NCBI GenBank assembly: GCA_964635295.1
Contig: CAZWOB010000039.1
Location: 1 to 19,618 of the forward strand
Length of the DNA stretch: 19,618 nt
Direction: 5' to 3'
Source of the DNA: Waddlia sp964635295
Lineage (GTDB): Bacteria > Chlamydiota > Chlamydiia > Chlamydiales > Waddliaceae
Below the pieces are notes generated by a model, which did not search any database, was not told the DNA's origin, and was given only the letters and a program-made list of their open reading frames with translations. Made by a program: the position numbers and the translations under genes. Numbering within the stretch: position 1 is the first letter of the stretch; every line of letters starts with the position of its first letter. Below are positions 6,614-14,701 of the stretch, piece by piece.

Positions 6614-7492
6614 TTAACTTTTCCCAAAGGCGCTTTGCATTGCTTTTCCTAAATCCGCAGGAGTCTCCGCTACAACCACCCCGGCGTTTTTGAACGCCTC
6701 GATCTTACCTTGCGCTGTTCCCTGATTCCCGGAAATGATCGCTCCGGCATGTCCCATGCGCCTTCCTGGAGGCGCTGTCTGTCCGGCGACAAAAGCGGCA
6801 ACCGGTTTTGAACACCTTTCCCGTATCCATTCGGCAGCCTGCTCTTCGGCGTCTCCGCCGATCTCGCCAATTAACAGGATCCCTTCCGTTTCGGGATCCT
6901 CTTCGAACAGTTCCAGAACATCGATAAAGTTCGTCCCATTAAGCGGATCGCCTCCAATCCCCACACAGGAGGACTGCCCCAATTCCAATTGCGTGGTCTG
7001 CCAGACCCCTTCATAGGTCAAGGTACCAGAGCGGGAAACAATCCCCACTCTTCCTCTCTGATGGATGTATCCCGGCATAATTCCGATCTTGCACTCGCCT
7101 GGCGTGATGACGCCTGGGCAGTTCGGACCGATCAGACGGCTGGTCTTGCTGCGTCTCATCACCTGGCTTACCTCCAGCATGTCCCGCACCGGGATCCCTT
7201 CGGTAATGCAGATGATCAACGGGATACCCGCGTCTTCCGCTTCCAAAATCGCCTCTGCCGCAAAAGGCGGTGGGACAAAGATCATCGTCGCGTCGCAATC
7301 GGTGGCTTCTTTTGCTTCCTTAACTGTATCAAAGACTGGTAGTCCCAAGCAGGTCTGCCCCCCTTTCCAGGGAGTGACCCCGCCGACAAACTGAGATCCG
7401 TACTCAAGGCACTGCTCGGTATGGAACGTGCCGGAGTTGCCGGTAATCCCTTGAGTGATCACTTTTGTTTTCTTATTCACCAAAATTGCCAT
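6614..7492 (-). CDS. sucD: Succinyl-CoA synthetase (ADP/GDP-forming) alpha subunit
   Basis: The alpha subunit of succinate-CoA ligase, which interconverts succinyl-CoA and succinate with nucleoside triphosphate formation in the TCA cycle. The 292 residues match the family length. The N-terminal CoA-binding fold shows TQGITGNSGTFHTEQ (13-27). IGPNCPGVI (121-129) and a Ser/Gly-rich IVSRSGTLTYE (151-161) are typical. The active-site histidine that becomes phosphorylated is H248 in GRRMGHAGAI. It starts three bases after the sucC stop, as expected for two subunits made in equal amounts. Chlamydiae keep only part of a TCA cycle, but sucCD is retained. Confident call. Confidence 0.97.
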   Translation of the reverse strand: MAILVNKKTKVITQGITGNSGTFHTEQCLEYGSQFVGGVTPWKGGQTCLGLPVFDTVKEAKEATDCDATMIFVPPPFAAEAILEAEDAGIPLIICITEGIPVRDMLEVSQVMRRSKTSRLIGPNCPGVITPGECKIGIMPGYIHQRGRVGIVSRSGTLTYEGVWQTTQLELGQSSCVGIGGDPLNGTNFIDVLELFEEDPETEGILLIGEIGGDAEEQAAEWIRERCSKPVAAFVAGQTAPPGRRMGHAGAIISGNQGTAQGKIEAFKNAGVVVAETPADLGKAMQSAFGKS

Positions 7493-7495
7493 GTC

Positions 7496-8662
7496 TTAAG
7501 CCCCCTTTGCCGCCGCGACCACTCTTTCTGCCGCCGTTGTCATACTGTCCGCGATGTCGATGTTCAGTCCGGAGTCGGCGAGAATGCGCCGCCCCTCTTC
7601 CACATTTGTTCCTTCCATTCTGACAATCAATGGAACTTTAAGTTTCAGCTCGTTCACCGCAGCCACAATACCTGAGGCAAGCGTCGCGCAGTTCATGATC
7701 CCGCCAAAGATGTTGACAAGGATCGCCTTGACGTTCGGATCGGTCAGGATAATCTTGAATCCTTCGGCAACTTTCTCCTTCGAAGCACCGCCGCCGACAT
7801 CGAGGAAGTTGGCGGGCTTGCCCCCGAAGTGGTAGATCATATCCATGGTCGCCATCGCCAGTCCCGCGCCATTGACCATGCAGCCCACTTCCCCTTCGAG
7901 AGCGACATAGGCCAGGTCGTGCTCATGCGCCATCGCCTCGTTTTCCGGTATCTGGGTCGCATCATAAAAGGAGTCGATCTCCTTTTGCCGATATAAGGCG
8001 TTCTCATCGACTGACAGCTTCGCGTCCAAAGCTAAAAGGTCGCCACTTTCTGTTTCGACCAAAGGATTGATCTCGAGCAAGGAGGCGTCGCTTTCCATGA
8101 ACGCTTTCGCCAACCCTTTCGCAAGAGACATCCCCTGTTTGGCCGTCTGGCCGGACCACCCCATGAATTTGGCCAGCTCGATCAGCTGATAATTTCTGAA
8201 TGTTCCGTTCAAGCTCATAGGCAGCTTGAGTATTCTTTCCGGCGTTTTCTCGGCCACCTCTTCGATGTCCACCCCTCCGTCCGGAGACACCATCAGAACG
8301 GCGCGGGCATTCTGCCGGTCGATCACCGCCCCCATGTAGTACTCCTTGCGATAGTCGGTAAGCGGAGTGACGAGGATCTGGTGCGCGACGACGCCTTCAG
8401 CACCTGTTTGGTTGTTGACGATCTTCATTCCAAGCAGCGCTTTGGCATACTCTCTGATCTCGTCAGGGCTTTTTGCCAGCTTGACCCCTCCGGCCTTGCC
8501 GCGTCCGCCGGCGTGGACCTGCACTTTGACCACCGCCTGCTGGAGATTGAGCTCCGAAACCGCTGATTCCAGGTCTGAAAAGTCGGAGATCACCTTGAAG
8601 GGAGGGATCGGAATCGCATATTTTTCCAGAATCTGTTTTGCTTGAAATTCGTGTGTGTTCAT
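7496..8662 (-). CDS. sucC: Succinyl-CoA synthetase beta subunit
   Basis: The nucleotide-binding beta subunit partnering SucD. It is 388 residues, the usual length. The N-terminal ATP-grasp part begins MNTHEFQAKQIL and contains VQVHAGGRGKAGGVK (48-62), the nucleotide loop. LLEINPLVET (195-204) supplies metal ligands. MVNGAGLAMATMD and NIFGGIMNC in the C-terminal ligase domain line the phosphohistidine site. It is the first gene of a - strand unit sucC-sucD-protease. The start is the only sensible ATG, with a weak purine-rich ribosome site. It is divergent from ftsY across 60 bases that contain an inverted repeat. Confidence 0.97.
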   Translation of the reverse strand: MNTHEFQAKQILEKYAIPIPPFKVISDFSDLESAVSELNLQQAVVKVQVHAGGRGKAGGVKLAKSPDEIREYAKALLGMKIVNNQTGAEGVVAHQILVTPLTDYRKEYYMGAVIDRQNARAVLMVSPDGGVDIEEVAEKTPERILKLPMSLNGTFRNYQLIELAKFMGWSGQTAKQGMSLAKGLAKAFMESDASLLEINPLVETESGDLLALDAKLSVDENALYRQKEIDSFYDATQIPENEAMAHEHDLAYVALEGEVGCMVNGAGLAMATMDMIYHFGGKPANFLDVGGGASKEKVAEGFKIILTDPNVKAILVNIFGGIMNCATLASGIVAAVNELKLKVPLIVRMEGTNVEEGRRILADSGLNIDIADSMTTAAERVVAAAKGA

Positions 8663-8681
8663 CTTTTCTTATTGTTACCGT

Positions 8682-8709
8682 TGTGTTAAACTTTTCACCA
8701 TATAACACA
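8682..8709. promoter_or_regulatory. Inverted repeat between divergent sucC and ftsY
   Basis: TGTGTTA (8682-8688) and TAACACA (8703-8709) form an exact 7-bp inverted repeat with a 14-base spacer, in the 60-bp gap between the two divergent starts. It could be an operator touching both promoters, or a small hairpin in the leaders. No convincing -35/-10 pair was found; TATAAC at 8701-8706 is a possible -10 for ftsY. Confidence 0.4.
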
Positions 8710-8722
8710 TTAGAGAGTTCCA

Positions 8723-9646
8723 ATGGTACTAAAATTCCTCAAGTCCAGCTATGACAAAGTCAAAAATGCCCTATCGAAAACGCGATCCGCACTTGGAAGC
8801 AAATTGCGCTCCCTGTTCAGCGGAAAAATTGACGAAGAGACATTGGAACAGCTCGAACAGCTTTTTTACGAGGCCGACCTCGGCATTCAAGCTTCAATGG
8901 AGCTGACGGAAAAGGTCAAAGCCATCTACCGGAAAAACCCCGATCTCGATGCCGAAGGGCTGATCGAGGAAATGAAGAAGGAAGTGGAAGCCTCTCTTTC
9001 CGAAATCACTGCGGAAATGGTTGAAAGTCAGGAAGCCCCAACAGTTATCCTCGTTGTCGGCGTGAATGGGAACGGAAAAACGACCACAGTGGCAAAACTG
9101 GCGAAAAGGTATCACGACTCAGGGAAGAAAGTGCTGATCGCGGCAGCAGACACCTTCCGGGCAGCGGCAATCGCTCAATTGGAAGTGTGGACGGACAGGA
9201 TCGGCTCCGACCTTGTCAAAGGAGCGCCCAACAGCGATGCGGCCGCAGTGGCCTTCGACGCGATGACTGCTGCAAAAGCAAGAGAAGCTGACGTCGTTAT
9301 CATCGATACGGCCGGCAGGCTCCACACACGCAAGGACTTGATGCAGGAATTGGAAAAGATCAAACGGGCGTGCAACAAAGTCGCCCCCGGTTCCCCTCAT
9401 GAAACCCTGCTCGTTCTGGACGCAACCATTGGGCAGAACGCGATCGACCAGGCGAAGATCTTCAATGAATATACCCCTATTACAGGGCTTTGCCTCACGA
9501 AGCTGGACGGCACGGCAAAGGGGGGGGTTGTCATCAATATCCAAAAACAGCTTGGAATTCCTGTAAAATTCATCGGAGTCGGAGAGACTTTAAACGACTT
9601 AGAACCCTTTAATTCGGCATATTTTTCCCAAGCCCTGTTCGAGTAA
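8723..9646 (+). CDS. ftsY: Signal recognition particle receptor FtsY
   Basis: The SRP receptor GTPase that docks ribosome-SRP complexes at the inner membrane for co-translational insertion. The 307 residues comprise a short helical N domain (about 1-100) and the NG GTPase. The P-loop GVNGNGKTTT is at 113-122, DTFRAAA at 143-149, the switch motif DTAGR at 195-199, and the guanine-specific TKLDGTAKGG at 259-268. The C-terminal helix FNSAYFSQALF matches the family ending. It lacks the long acidic A domain of E. coli FtsY, as many bacteria do; membrane contact probably uses the basic amphipathic start (MVLKFLKSSYDKVKNALSKT). GAGAG precedes the ATG. Confidence 0.97.
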   Translation: MVLKFLKSSYDKVKNALSKTRSALGSKLRSLFSGKIDEETLEQLEQLFYEADLGIQASMELTEKVKAIYRKNPDLDAEGLIEEMKKEVEASLSEITAEMVESQEAPTVILVVGVNGNGKTTTVAKLAKRYHDSGKKVLIAAADTFRAAAIAQLEVWTDRIGSDLVKGAPNSDAAAVAFDAMTAAKAREADVVIIDTAGRLHTRKDLMQELEKIKRACNKVAPGSPHETLLVLDATIGQNAIDQAKIFNEYTPITGLCLTKLDGTAKGGVVINIQKQLGIPVKFIGVGETLNDLEPFNSAYFSQALFE

Positions 9647-9678
9647 TGATTATTATATTGGCATTTCCTCCTCAAAAA

Positions 9679-9707
9679 TTGACGATATATTAAATATTAT
9701 CTATAAT
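9679..9707 (+). promoter_or_regulatory. Strong sigma-70-type promoter of the Tyr/Arg-rich protein gene
   Basis: TTGACG (9679-9684) and a perfect TATAAT (9702-9707) are 17 bases apart, the best consensus promoter seen in this window. A leader of about 33 bases ends in an AAAAGGAGGG ribosome site (9731-9740), seven bases before the ATG at 9748. The gene is thus set up for strong independent expression. Confidence 0.75.
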
Positions 9708-9747
9708 TAAGGTAGGTGGTAAGACTTAATAAAAGGAGGGATAGGAG

Positions 9748-10062
9748 ATGTTAAGTATAAAATCCCACGTCTACCGTTGGTTGTTTATTGGCCTGTTTAC
9801 CGCAACGCCGTTTTTTATGCCATCTGCGTCAGCTGAAGTTGTGCCTGAAAAGGACACAGAGATCGCAGGCGCGAGTTTTGGAGTTTATTATGGCAGTCCG
9901 CGGTATGGTCGACGCCCTTACCGGTATCGTTATTACCCAAGACGTGATTACTACTATAATTACGGCGATCCGTACTATAGAAGTTATTACGGTCCCTATT
10001 ACAGGTATCGTTATGACAGATATCCAAGGGGTGGCGGCGGAGTTTATTTCCGCGTCAAATAG
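9748..10062 (+). CDS. Small secreted Tyr/Arg-rich protein
   Basis: The 104-residue protein has a clear signal peptide: basic start, hydrophobic core (WLFIGLFTATPFFMP) and the cleavage-like motif ASA before EVVPE at residue 30. The mature part of about 75 residues is low complexity; by hand count about 21 are Tyr and 13 are Arg, in units such as YRYRYYPRRDYYYNYGD and YYGPYYRYRYDRY, then GGGG and VYFRVK. It could sit in the periplasm or outer surface; Tyr-rich secreted proteins can be cross-linked into envelopes, but nothing here proves that. No Cys is present, so it is not a disulfide-linked outer-membrane Cys-rich protein. It is monocistronic, with a strong promoter and ribosome site upstream and two hairpins downstream. 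The next gene on the opposite strand is a tyrosine permease. No family recognised. Confidence 0.85.
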   Translation: MLSIKSHVYRWLFIGLFTATPFFMPSASAEVVPEKDTEIAGASFGVYYGSPRYGRRPYRYRYYPRRDYYYNYGDPYYRSYYGPYYRYRYDRYPRGGGGVYFRVK

Positions 10063-10074
10063 CCGGCAACAAGA

Positions 10075-10143
10075 GGGTGTTCACATTCTATATTTTGTGA
10101 ACACTCCCTAAACCGTGATGAGCGATCATCGCGGTTTTTTTTT
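10075..10143 (+). terminator. Double hairpin terminator after the Tyr/Arg-rich gene
   Basis: The first stem is GTGTTCACA (10077-10085) with TGTGAACAC (10096-10104), extended by Gs and Cs. The second pairs 10111-10121 (AACCGTGATGA) with 10126-10136 around a GCGA tetraloop, with one G.U pair, and runs into nine Ts (10135-10143). The second is a textbook terminator; the first may protect the mRNA end. Confidence 0.88.
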
Positions 10144-10168
10144 GTCTATTCTCAAAAATAGGAGGGCG

Positions 10169-11347
10169 TTACCCCAAAAAAAGATGTGCCGTCTCGAAAA
10201 CAATTTCAAAAATCACAAAAAAAAGCATTAAACCGAGCGTTAATCGTCCCCCAAACAAGGAATACTCCGAAGGAAGCTTCTTGCGATACCTGCCGGCCCA
10301 GACCATCAAGATCGGCAAAAGGCCAAGAAGAAGCGCGCTTCCATATCCACCAGCATATTCTAAAGCGACGAGAAAAACATGAGGATAAAAGATAGCAAGG
10401 ATAAGCGGAGGCAGAAAGACCAACGTGGACAGCACCAACTTCCCCCTTCTGTTTTTTTTCACATGGAGACCATCAGCTAAAAAGTCCAATAAACCAAGCG
10501 TCACCCCATAAAATGAAGTGGTCAATGCGAAAAAAGCGAAAAATTGCCCAACGATATAGACAGAGGAGTGGTTGAGAAAAAACTTAAGGGGATGAACAGC
10601 ATTACCGCCTGCCTCAAGCGTATCCGCGAGCCCGTTCTCGGAAAACGTGGGTACAATTCCCAAGATCAACCATTGCCAAATGATATACGCGATCAAGGGA
10701 AGAAACGATCCCATCAAGATCGCCAAACGGGTCTTCTTGATGTTAAAGTCCATGTAGCGGGACAGTGTCGGGATAATCCCCTGATAACCGAAGGATGTGA
10801 ACGCGACAGGCAACGCAAGCAGCGATGAAGACCAGTCGATGTGTCTCAGATTGTCCAAGTCGACATAAGGGATCCCGATCAATACAAAGGCAAGATAGGA
10901 GATCAATAAGCCTGCCATCAGTACGCTGTTCACCCTTCCAACCATGCGGGCGCCTAAAAAGACAGCCGGAGCAAACACCCCGACAAAAATGACGGAACCT
11001 GCCCAGGCAGGTAAAGGCAAAACTTCGGTAACAAGATTACCGCAGCCGACGATATAGGCCAGGGTGAGGCAATAAAACATGAACAGGTAAAGCAGCCACG
11101 CAAAAATTTTTCCCTTTTTTCCCAACGTTTTTCCAGCCATGGAAATGATATTCGTATCCCCTTCCATCCAGTGGCACACTTCTAAAAACAGCAGTCCTGT
11201 ACCAGCCATGAACAGCCAGCATAATAAGAACATCGCCATCGAAGGTACAAATCCTCCGAGGCTGGTCAATACGGGAAGAGCCAACATCCCGCCGCCAATA
11301 CAGGTCCCTGCAACGAGTAATGTGCCTAGAAAAAGTTTTTTATCCAT
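10169..11347 (-). CDS. tyrP: Tyrosine/aromatic amino acid permease
   Basis: An inner-membrane proton-coupled transporter of the aromatic amino acid permease family (TyrP/Mtr/TnaB). It starts MDKKLFLGTLLVAGTCIGGG, where the glycine-rich first helix GTxxxxGTxIGGGMLALP is the family signature. About eleven hydrophobic helices follow, with TSFGYQGIIPTLSRYM near the middle also typical. The frame could be read from an upstream ATG at 11431, but those 28 extra residues lie inside glmS and are polar. I chose the ATG at 11345-11347, four bases after the glmS stop, giving 392 residues. There is no strong ribosome site, so coupling to glmS translation is likely. In Chlamydia, tyrP also follows glmS, often as two copies; one is seen here. 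Intracellular chlamydiae depend on host tyrosine. Confidence 0.93.
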   Translation of the reverse strand: MDKKLFLGTLLVAGTCIGGGMLALPVLTSLGGFVPSMAMFLLCWLFMAGTGLLFLEVCHWMEGDTNIISMAGKTLGKKGKIFAWLLYLFMFYCLTLAYIVGCGNLVTEVLPLPAWAGSVIFVGVFAPAVFLGARMVGRVNSVLMAGLLISYLAFVLIGIPYVDLDNLRHIDWSSSLLALPVAFTSFGYQGIIPTLSRYMDFNIKKTRLAILMGSFLPLIAYIIWQWLILGIVPTFSENGLADTLEAGGNAVHPLKFFLNHSSVYIVGQFFAFFALTTSFYGVTLGLLDFLADGLHVKKNRRGKLVLSTLVFLPPLILAIFYPHVFLVALEYAGGYGSALLLGLLPILMVWAGRYRKKLPSEYSLFGGRLTLGLMLFFVIFEIVFETAHLFLG

Positions 11348-11351
11348 GTGA

Positions 11352-13178
11352 TTATTCGACTGTGACCGATTTTGCCAGATTGCGGGGCTGGTCGATATCC
11401 TCCCCTCGTTCCAAAGCCACATAATAGGCAAATAGTTGTGACGCGACTGTCGTCGGGATGACAGCTATCTCGTCTTTGCTGCGCGGGACCCAGATCACAT
11501 CGTCAGCAATACTTTCAATTCCAATACTGCCTTCTTGAGCAATCGCGATGATCGGCCCATTTCTTGACTTAACCTCCATCAGGTTGCTTAGCAACTTATC
11601 ATAGGTCAGTCCATTCGCACAGAATGCGACTGTCGGACAATCCGGCCCGATCAAGGCGATGGGGCCATGCTTCATTTCTCCTGCGGGATAGCCGTTAGCG
11701 TTGATATAAGAGATCTCCTTCAGCTTTAAAGCTCCTTCAAGGGCTGTAGGGAACATGTAGCGCCTGCCCAGAAAGAAAAAGTTCTCATACTTCGCGTACT
11801 TCTTTGCAAGCGATTGGATCTCCTCAGCTTGATTGAGGACTTTCTGCACCTGTTCAGGCAAAATTTTTAAGGCCTGGATAAATGTCTGTCCTTCTGTTTT
11901 GCTCATATGGCGCATGCGCGCCAGCAATAGTGAGAAAAGAGAAAGGACGACCACCTGTGTGACAAACGCCTTTGTCGAGCAGACGCCAATTTCAGGTCCT
12001 GCCTTTAAAAACACCGTGCAGTCGCATTCCCTTGCAAGAGTTGATCCGTGCACGTTGCAGATGCCAAGCACCTTTGCCCCTTTCGCTTTCAACTCCCTCA
12101 ATGCTGCGATCGTATCTGCGGTCTCTCCTGACTGGCTGACAGCGATGACAAATGTCCCTGCGGGGACGATCGGATTCTTGTATCGGAATTCAGAAGAAAT
12201 TTCGACCTGGACAGGGATCCGCGCCATATCTTCGATCAGATAGGAACCGACGCAGCCAGCATGCCAGGAAGTGCCGCAGGCAAGGATCATGATCCGTTGG
12301 ATAGAAAGAAGCTCGTTCACATCGAATGTCAATTCCTCAAAGACTGCTGTGCCGTAATCTTCCAGGTATCGGGAGAGCAGGGCGTTCCGTATTGCCTGAG
12401 GCTGTTCATTGATCTCTTTCAATGTGTAGTGCTCGTATCCTTTCTTGGATATCTCTTCTGCTTCAATGGATAAGAACTCCGGCTCTTTTTCAATCTGCTG
12501 AAGGGAAGTATTGAAAATCTCCAATTTGTTTGGAGTGACCAGCGCAATCTCTGAATTGGAAAGGAAGACCACCTCACGGGTATGGGACAAAAACGCATGG
12601 GAATCTGAAGAGATGAAAGCCTCGTCCGCTCCAATTCCGATCACCAGGGGCGATTCGTGAGCGACGGCAACGATCTGTTGGGGATGGTCTTTGTGCACAA
12701 GAGCAATGGCGAACGAGCCTTCCAAAAGAGGAATCACTTTTTGAACGGCCTGAAGCACATCTCCTTCATAAAAACTGCTGACGAGATGAGCGATCACTTC
12801 TGTGTCCGTCTCCGACTCAAACTTAACCCCTTTTTGGATCAGGTGCTGACGGAGGGTTTCATGATTTTCCACAATGCCGTTATGCACAAGCGCAAGGGAG
12901 TGTTTCGCATCGAAATGGGGATGGGCGTTCAGTTCGCTCGGTTTTCCGTGTGTCGCCCATCGTGTATGGGCAATGGCGACATCGAGGGAAATATCCGACT
13001 TTTCCACCTCTTTCTCAAGCATGGCCACCTTGCCGACCTCTTTGCAGGCGAACAGATGCCCCTCTTTTACCCCTGCGATTCCCGCTGAATCATATCCACG
13101 GTATTCCAGACGTTTTAACCCTTCGATAGCGATTTTAACAGAGTTTTTCTTACCAACATACCCAAAAATTCCACACAT
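11352..13178 (-). CDS. glmS: Glutamine-fructose-6-phosphate aminotransferase
   Basis: Makes glucosamine-6-phosphate from fructose-6-phosphate and glutamine, the entry step to UDP-GlcNAc for lipid A and peptidoglycan. It has 608 residues, the normal length. Cys2 after the initiator Met (MCGIFGYVG) is the glutaminase nucleophile, and RLEYRGYDSAGIA follows. The two C-terminal sugar isomerase (SIS) domains contain CGTSWHAGCVG, SQSGETADT, STKAFVTQ and EMKHGPIALI. The C-terminus PRNLAKSVTVE includes the Lys that forms the Schiff base. It lies six bases after glmM, with tyrP four bases downstream. No glmS ribozyme is possible in that spacing, so feedback must act elsewhere. Confidence 0.97.
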   Translation of the reverse strand: MCGIFGYVGKKNSVKIAIEGLKRLEYRGYDSAGIAGVKEGHLFACKEVGKVAMLEKEVEKSDISLDVAIAHTRWATHGKPSELNAHPHFDAKHSLALVHNGIVENHETLRQHLIQKGVKFESETDTEVIAHLVSSFYEGDVLQAVQKVIPLLEGSFAIALVHKDHPQQIVAVAHESPLVIGIGADEAFISSDSHAFLSHTREVVFLSNSEIALVTPNKLEIFNTSLQQIEKEPEFLSIEAEEISKKGYEHYTLKEINEQPQAIRNALLSRYLEDYGTAVFEELTFDVNELLSIQRIMILACGTSWHAGCVGSYLIEDMARIPVQVEISSEFRYKNPIVPAGTFVIAVSQSGETADTIAALRELKAKGAKVLGICNVHGSTLARECDCTVFLKAGPEIGVCSTKAFVTQVVVLSLFSLLLARMRHMSKTEGQTFIQALKILPEQVQKVLNQAEEIQSLAKKYAKYENFFFLGRRYMFPTALEGALKLKEISYINANGYPAGEMKHGPIALIGPDCPTVAFCANGLTYDKLLSNLMEVKSRNGPIIAIAQEGSIGIESIADDVIWVPRSKDEIAVIPTTVASQLFAYYVALERGEDIDQPRNLAKSVTVE

Positions 13179-13184
13179 GGCCCG

Positions 13185-14585
13185 TTACCCTATTGTCCGT
13201 TCAATTGATTCTGCGATCTGCGACGCGAATGCGGCGACCTGATGCTGGTCTTTCCCTTCAACCATCACGCGACAGAGATTCTCTGTCCCCGAATAGCGGA
13301 CAAGCACGCGCCCGCTGTCATTGAGGGATCGTTCAACTGTCCGTATCGTTTCCTGCACTTCAGCAATCTCATCAAGGGGAGGTTTCGCCTTGACAACGAC
13401 ATTCACGGTGACTTGAGGAAATTTTTCAAACGGTTTCGCAAGCTCTGACAAGCTTGTTCCGGTTGTGACCATGATCCTCAGCACTTGAAGGGCCGAAACG
13501 AGTCCGTCCCCGGTCGTATTATGCTCAAGAAAGATCATATGGCCGCTCTGTTCTCCGCCAAGTTCCGCCTCATTCTCTATCATCTCTTTGACCACGTAGC
13601 GGTCGCCAACAGGAGACTGAAGGACTTCGATCCCGCACCGCTCCATCGCGGCCGCGACTCCCATATTCGTCATGACAGTGGCAACAACGCGGTTGTTCTT
13701 CAGTGCGCCTGACTCGATCATAAACTTGGCGCAAATGGCGAGCATCTGATCCCCGTCAACGATCTGGGCGTGTTCATCCACAAGGATCACCCTGTCTCCA
13801 TCTCCGTCAAGGGCAATTCCAACATCTGCGTGATGCTCGATCACAGCCTTCTGCACCAGTTCGGGATGGAGAGATCCGCACCCCTTATTGATATTCAAGC
13901 CATTGGGCTGTATCCCATAAGAAAACACCTCGCCGTCCAACTCATTGAACACATGCGGCGCCACTCGGTAAGCGGCCCCATTTGCGCAATCGAGGGCGAT
14001 CTTCAATCCATTCAAAGAGAGCCTTTTTCCAAAAGTCGCCTTGACGAACTCAATATATCTGCCTGCGGCGTCGTCGATTTTTCTGTTTCTTCCAATTCCC
14101 TCAGGCGGAGGCAGATCGTCGTCGAAATTGTTTTCCGAGATCAGCTTTTCCATGTCCCTTTCCCAGTCGTCGGAAAGCTTGATGCCATCGGAAGAGAAAA
14201 ATTTTATCCCATTGTCCTGAAAAGAATTATGTGAGGCAGAGATCACAATGCCAGCGTCGGCCCTGTAGGCGCGGGTGATAAATGCGACGCCGGGAGTTGG
14301 AAGGGGGCCGACCATTAAAGTGTCCACACCCATCGAGCACAACCCGGCAATCAACGCGTTTTCAAACATGTAGCAGGAAAGGCGGGTATCCTTTCCGATA
14401 ACGACGCGGTGTTTACCATTATGCCGGCGGAACAGCTTTCCCGCTGCCCTGCCCAAGGCCAAAGCAGTTTCGACTGTCATCGGAGGGTGATTAGCTTTCC
14501 CTCTGACACCGTCTGTTCCGAATATCCTGTTTGGTTTATCTTCCTTCATACTGCACATACCGGCAAGCGCTCCTGCTCCTGTCAT
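13185..14585 (-). CDS. glmM: Phosphoglucosamine mutase
   Basis: Converts glucosamine-6-phosphate to glucosamine-1-phosphate, the step after GlmS. The start NRIFGTDGVRG is typical. The phosphoserine loop reads GIVISASHNSFQDNGIKF, with catalytic S118 counted from my start; the usual Pro after SASHN is Ser here. The metal loop DGDGDR and the C-terminal phosphate-binding RYSGTENLCRVM are intact. The open frame reaches an ATG at 14666, but those 27 residues look non-coding. The ATG at 14585 has GAGGGG five bases upstream and gives 466 residues. Later ATGs at 14558 and 14549 would give lengths closer to E. coli GlmM (445) but lack a ribosome site. First gene of glmM-glmS-tyrP. Confidence 0.95.
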   Translation of the reverse strand: MTGAGALAGMCSMKEDKPNRIFGTDGVRGKANHPPMTVETALALGRAAGKLFRRHNGKHRVVIGKDTRLSCYMFENALIAGLCSMGVDTLMVGPLPTPGVAFITRAYRADAGIVISASHNSFQDNGIKFFSSDGIKLSDDWERDMEKLISENNFDDDLPPPEGIGRNRKIDDAAGRYIEFVKATFGKRLSLNGLKIALDCANGAAYRVAPHVFNELDGEVFSYGIQPNGLNINKGCGSLHPELVQKAVIEHHADVGIALDGDGDRVILVDEHAQIVDGDQMLAICAKFMIESGALKNNRVVATVMTNMGVAAAMERCGIEVLQSPVGDRYVVKEMIENEAELGGEQSGHMIFLEHNTTGDGLVSALQVLRIMVTTGTSLSELAKPFEKFPQVTVNVVVKAKPPLDEIAEVQETIRTVERSLNDSGRVLVRYSGTENLCRVMVEGKDQHQVAAFASQIAESIERTIG

Positions 14586-14652
14586 GTTCCCCTCGTAAAC
14601 CTGTTGCTTGCTAACAAAGTACCATATTCTCCCCGTATAGTTAAAGAGAAAC

Positions 14653-14690
14653 GATTGCCGAATCATGATTGAAAATTTAATTCGACAATC
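14653..14690. repeat. Inverted repeat upstream of glmM
   Basis: GATTGCCGAAT (14653-14663) and ATTCGACAATC (14680-14690) are complementary at 10 of 11 positions with a 16-base spacer. It lies about 70 bases before the glmM start and 11 bases from the MITE-like repeat. It could be an operator, a leader hairpin or an unrelated repeat edge. Confidence 0.45.
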
Positions 14691-14701
14691 ATAGACTGGG
14701 G

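Noticed and set aside
5470..6627. TTG start at 6627 for the M50 protease
   Set aside because: It would overlap sucD by 14 bases and has no clear ribosome site; the ATG at 6609 gives the normal family N-terminus.
10169..11431. ATG at 11431 as the tyrP start
   Set aside because: The extra 28 residues are polar, lie inside the glmS coding region and precede the family-typical MDKKLFLG start.
11352..13178. Search for a glmS ribozyme or riboswitch
   Set aside because: Only six bases separate glmM from glmS, and no ribozyme-like leader exists there.
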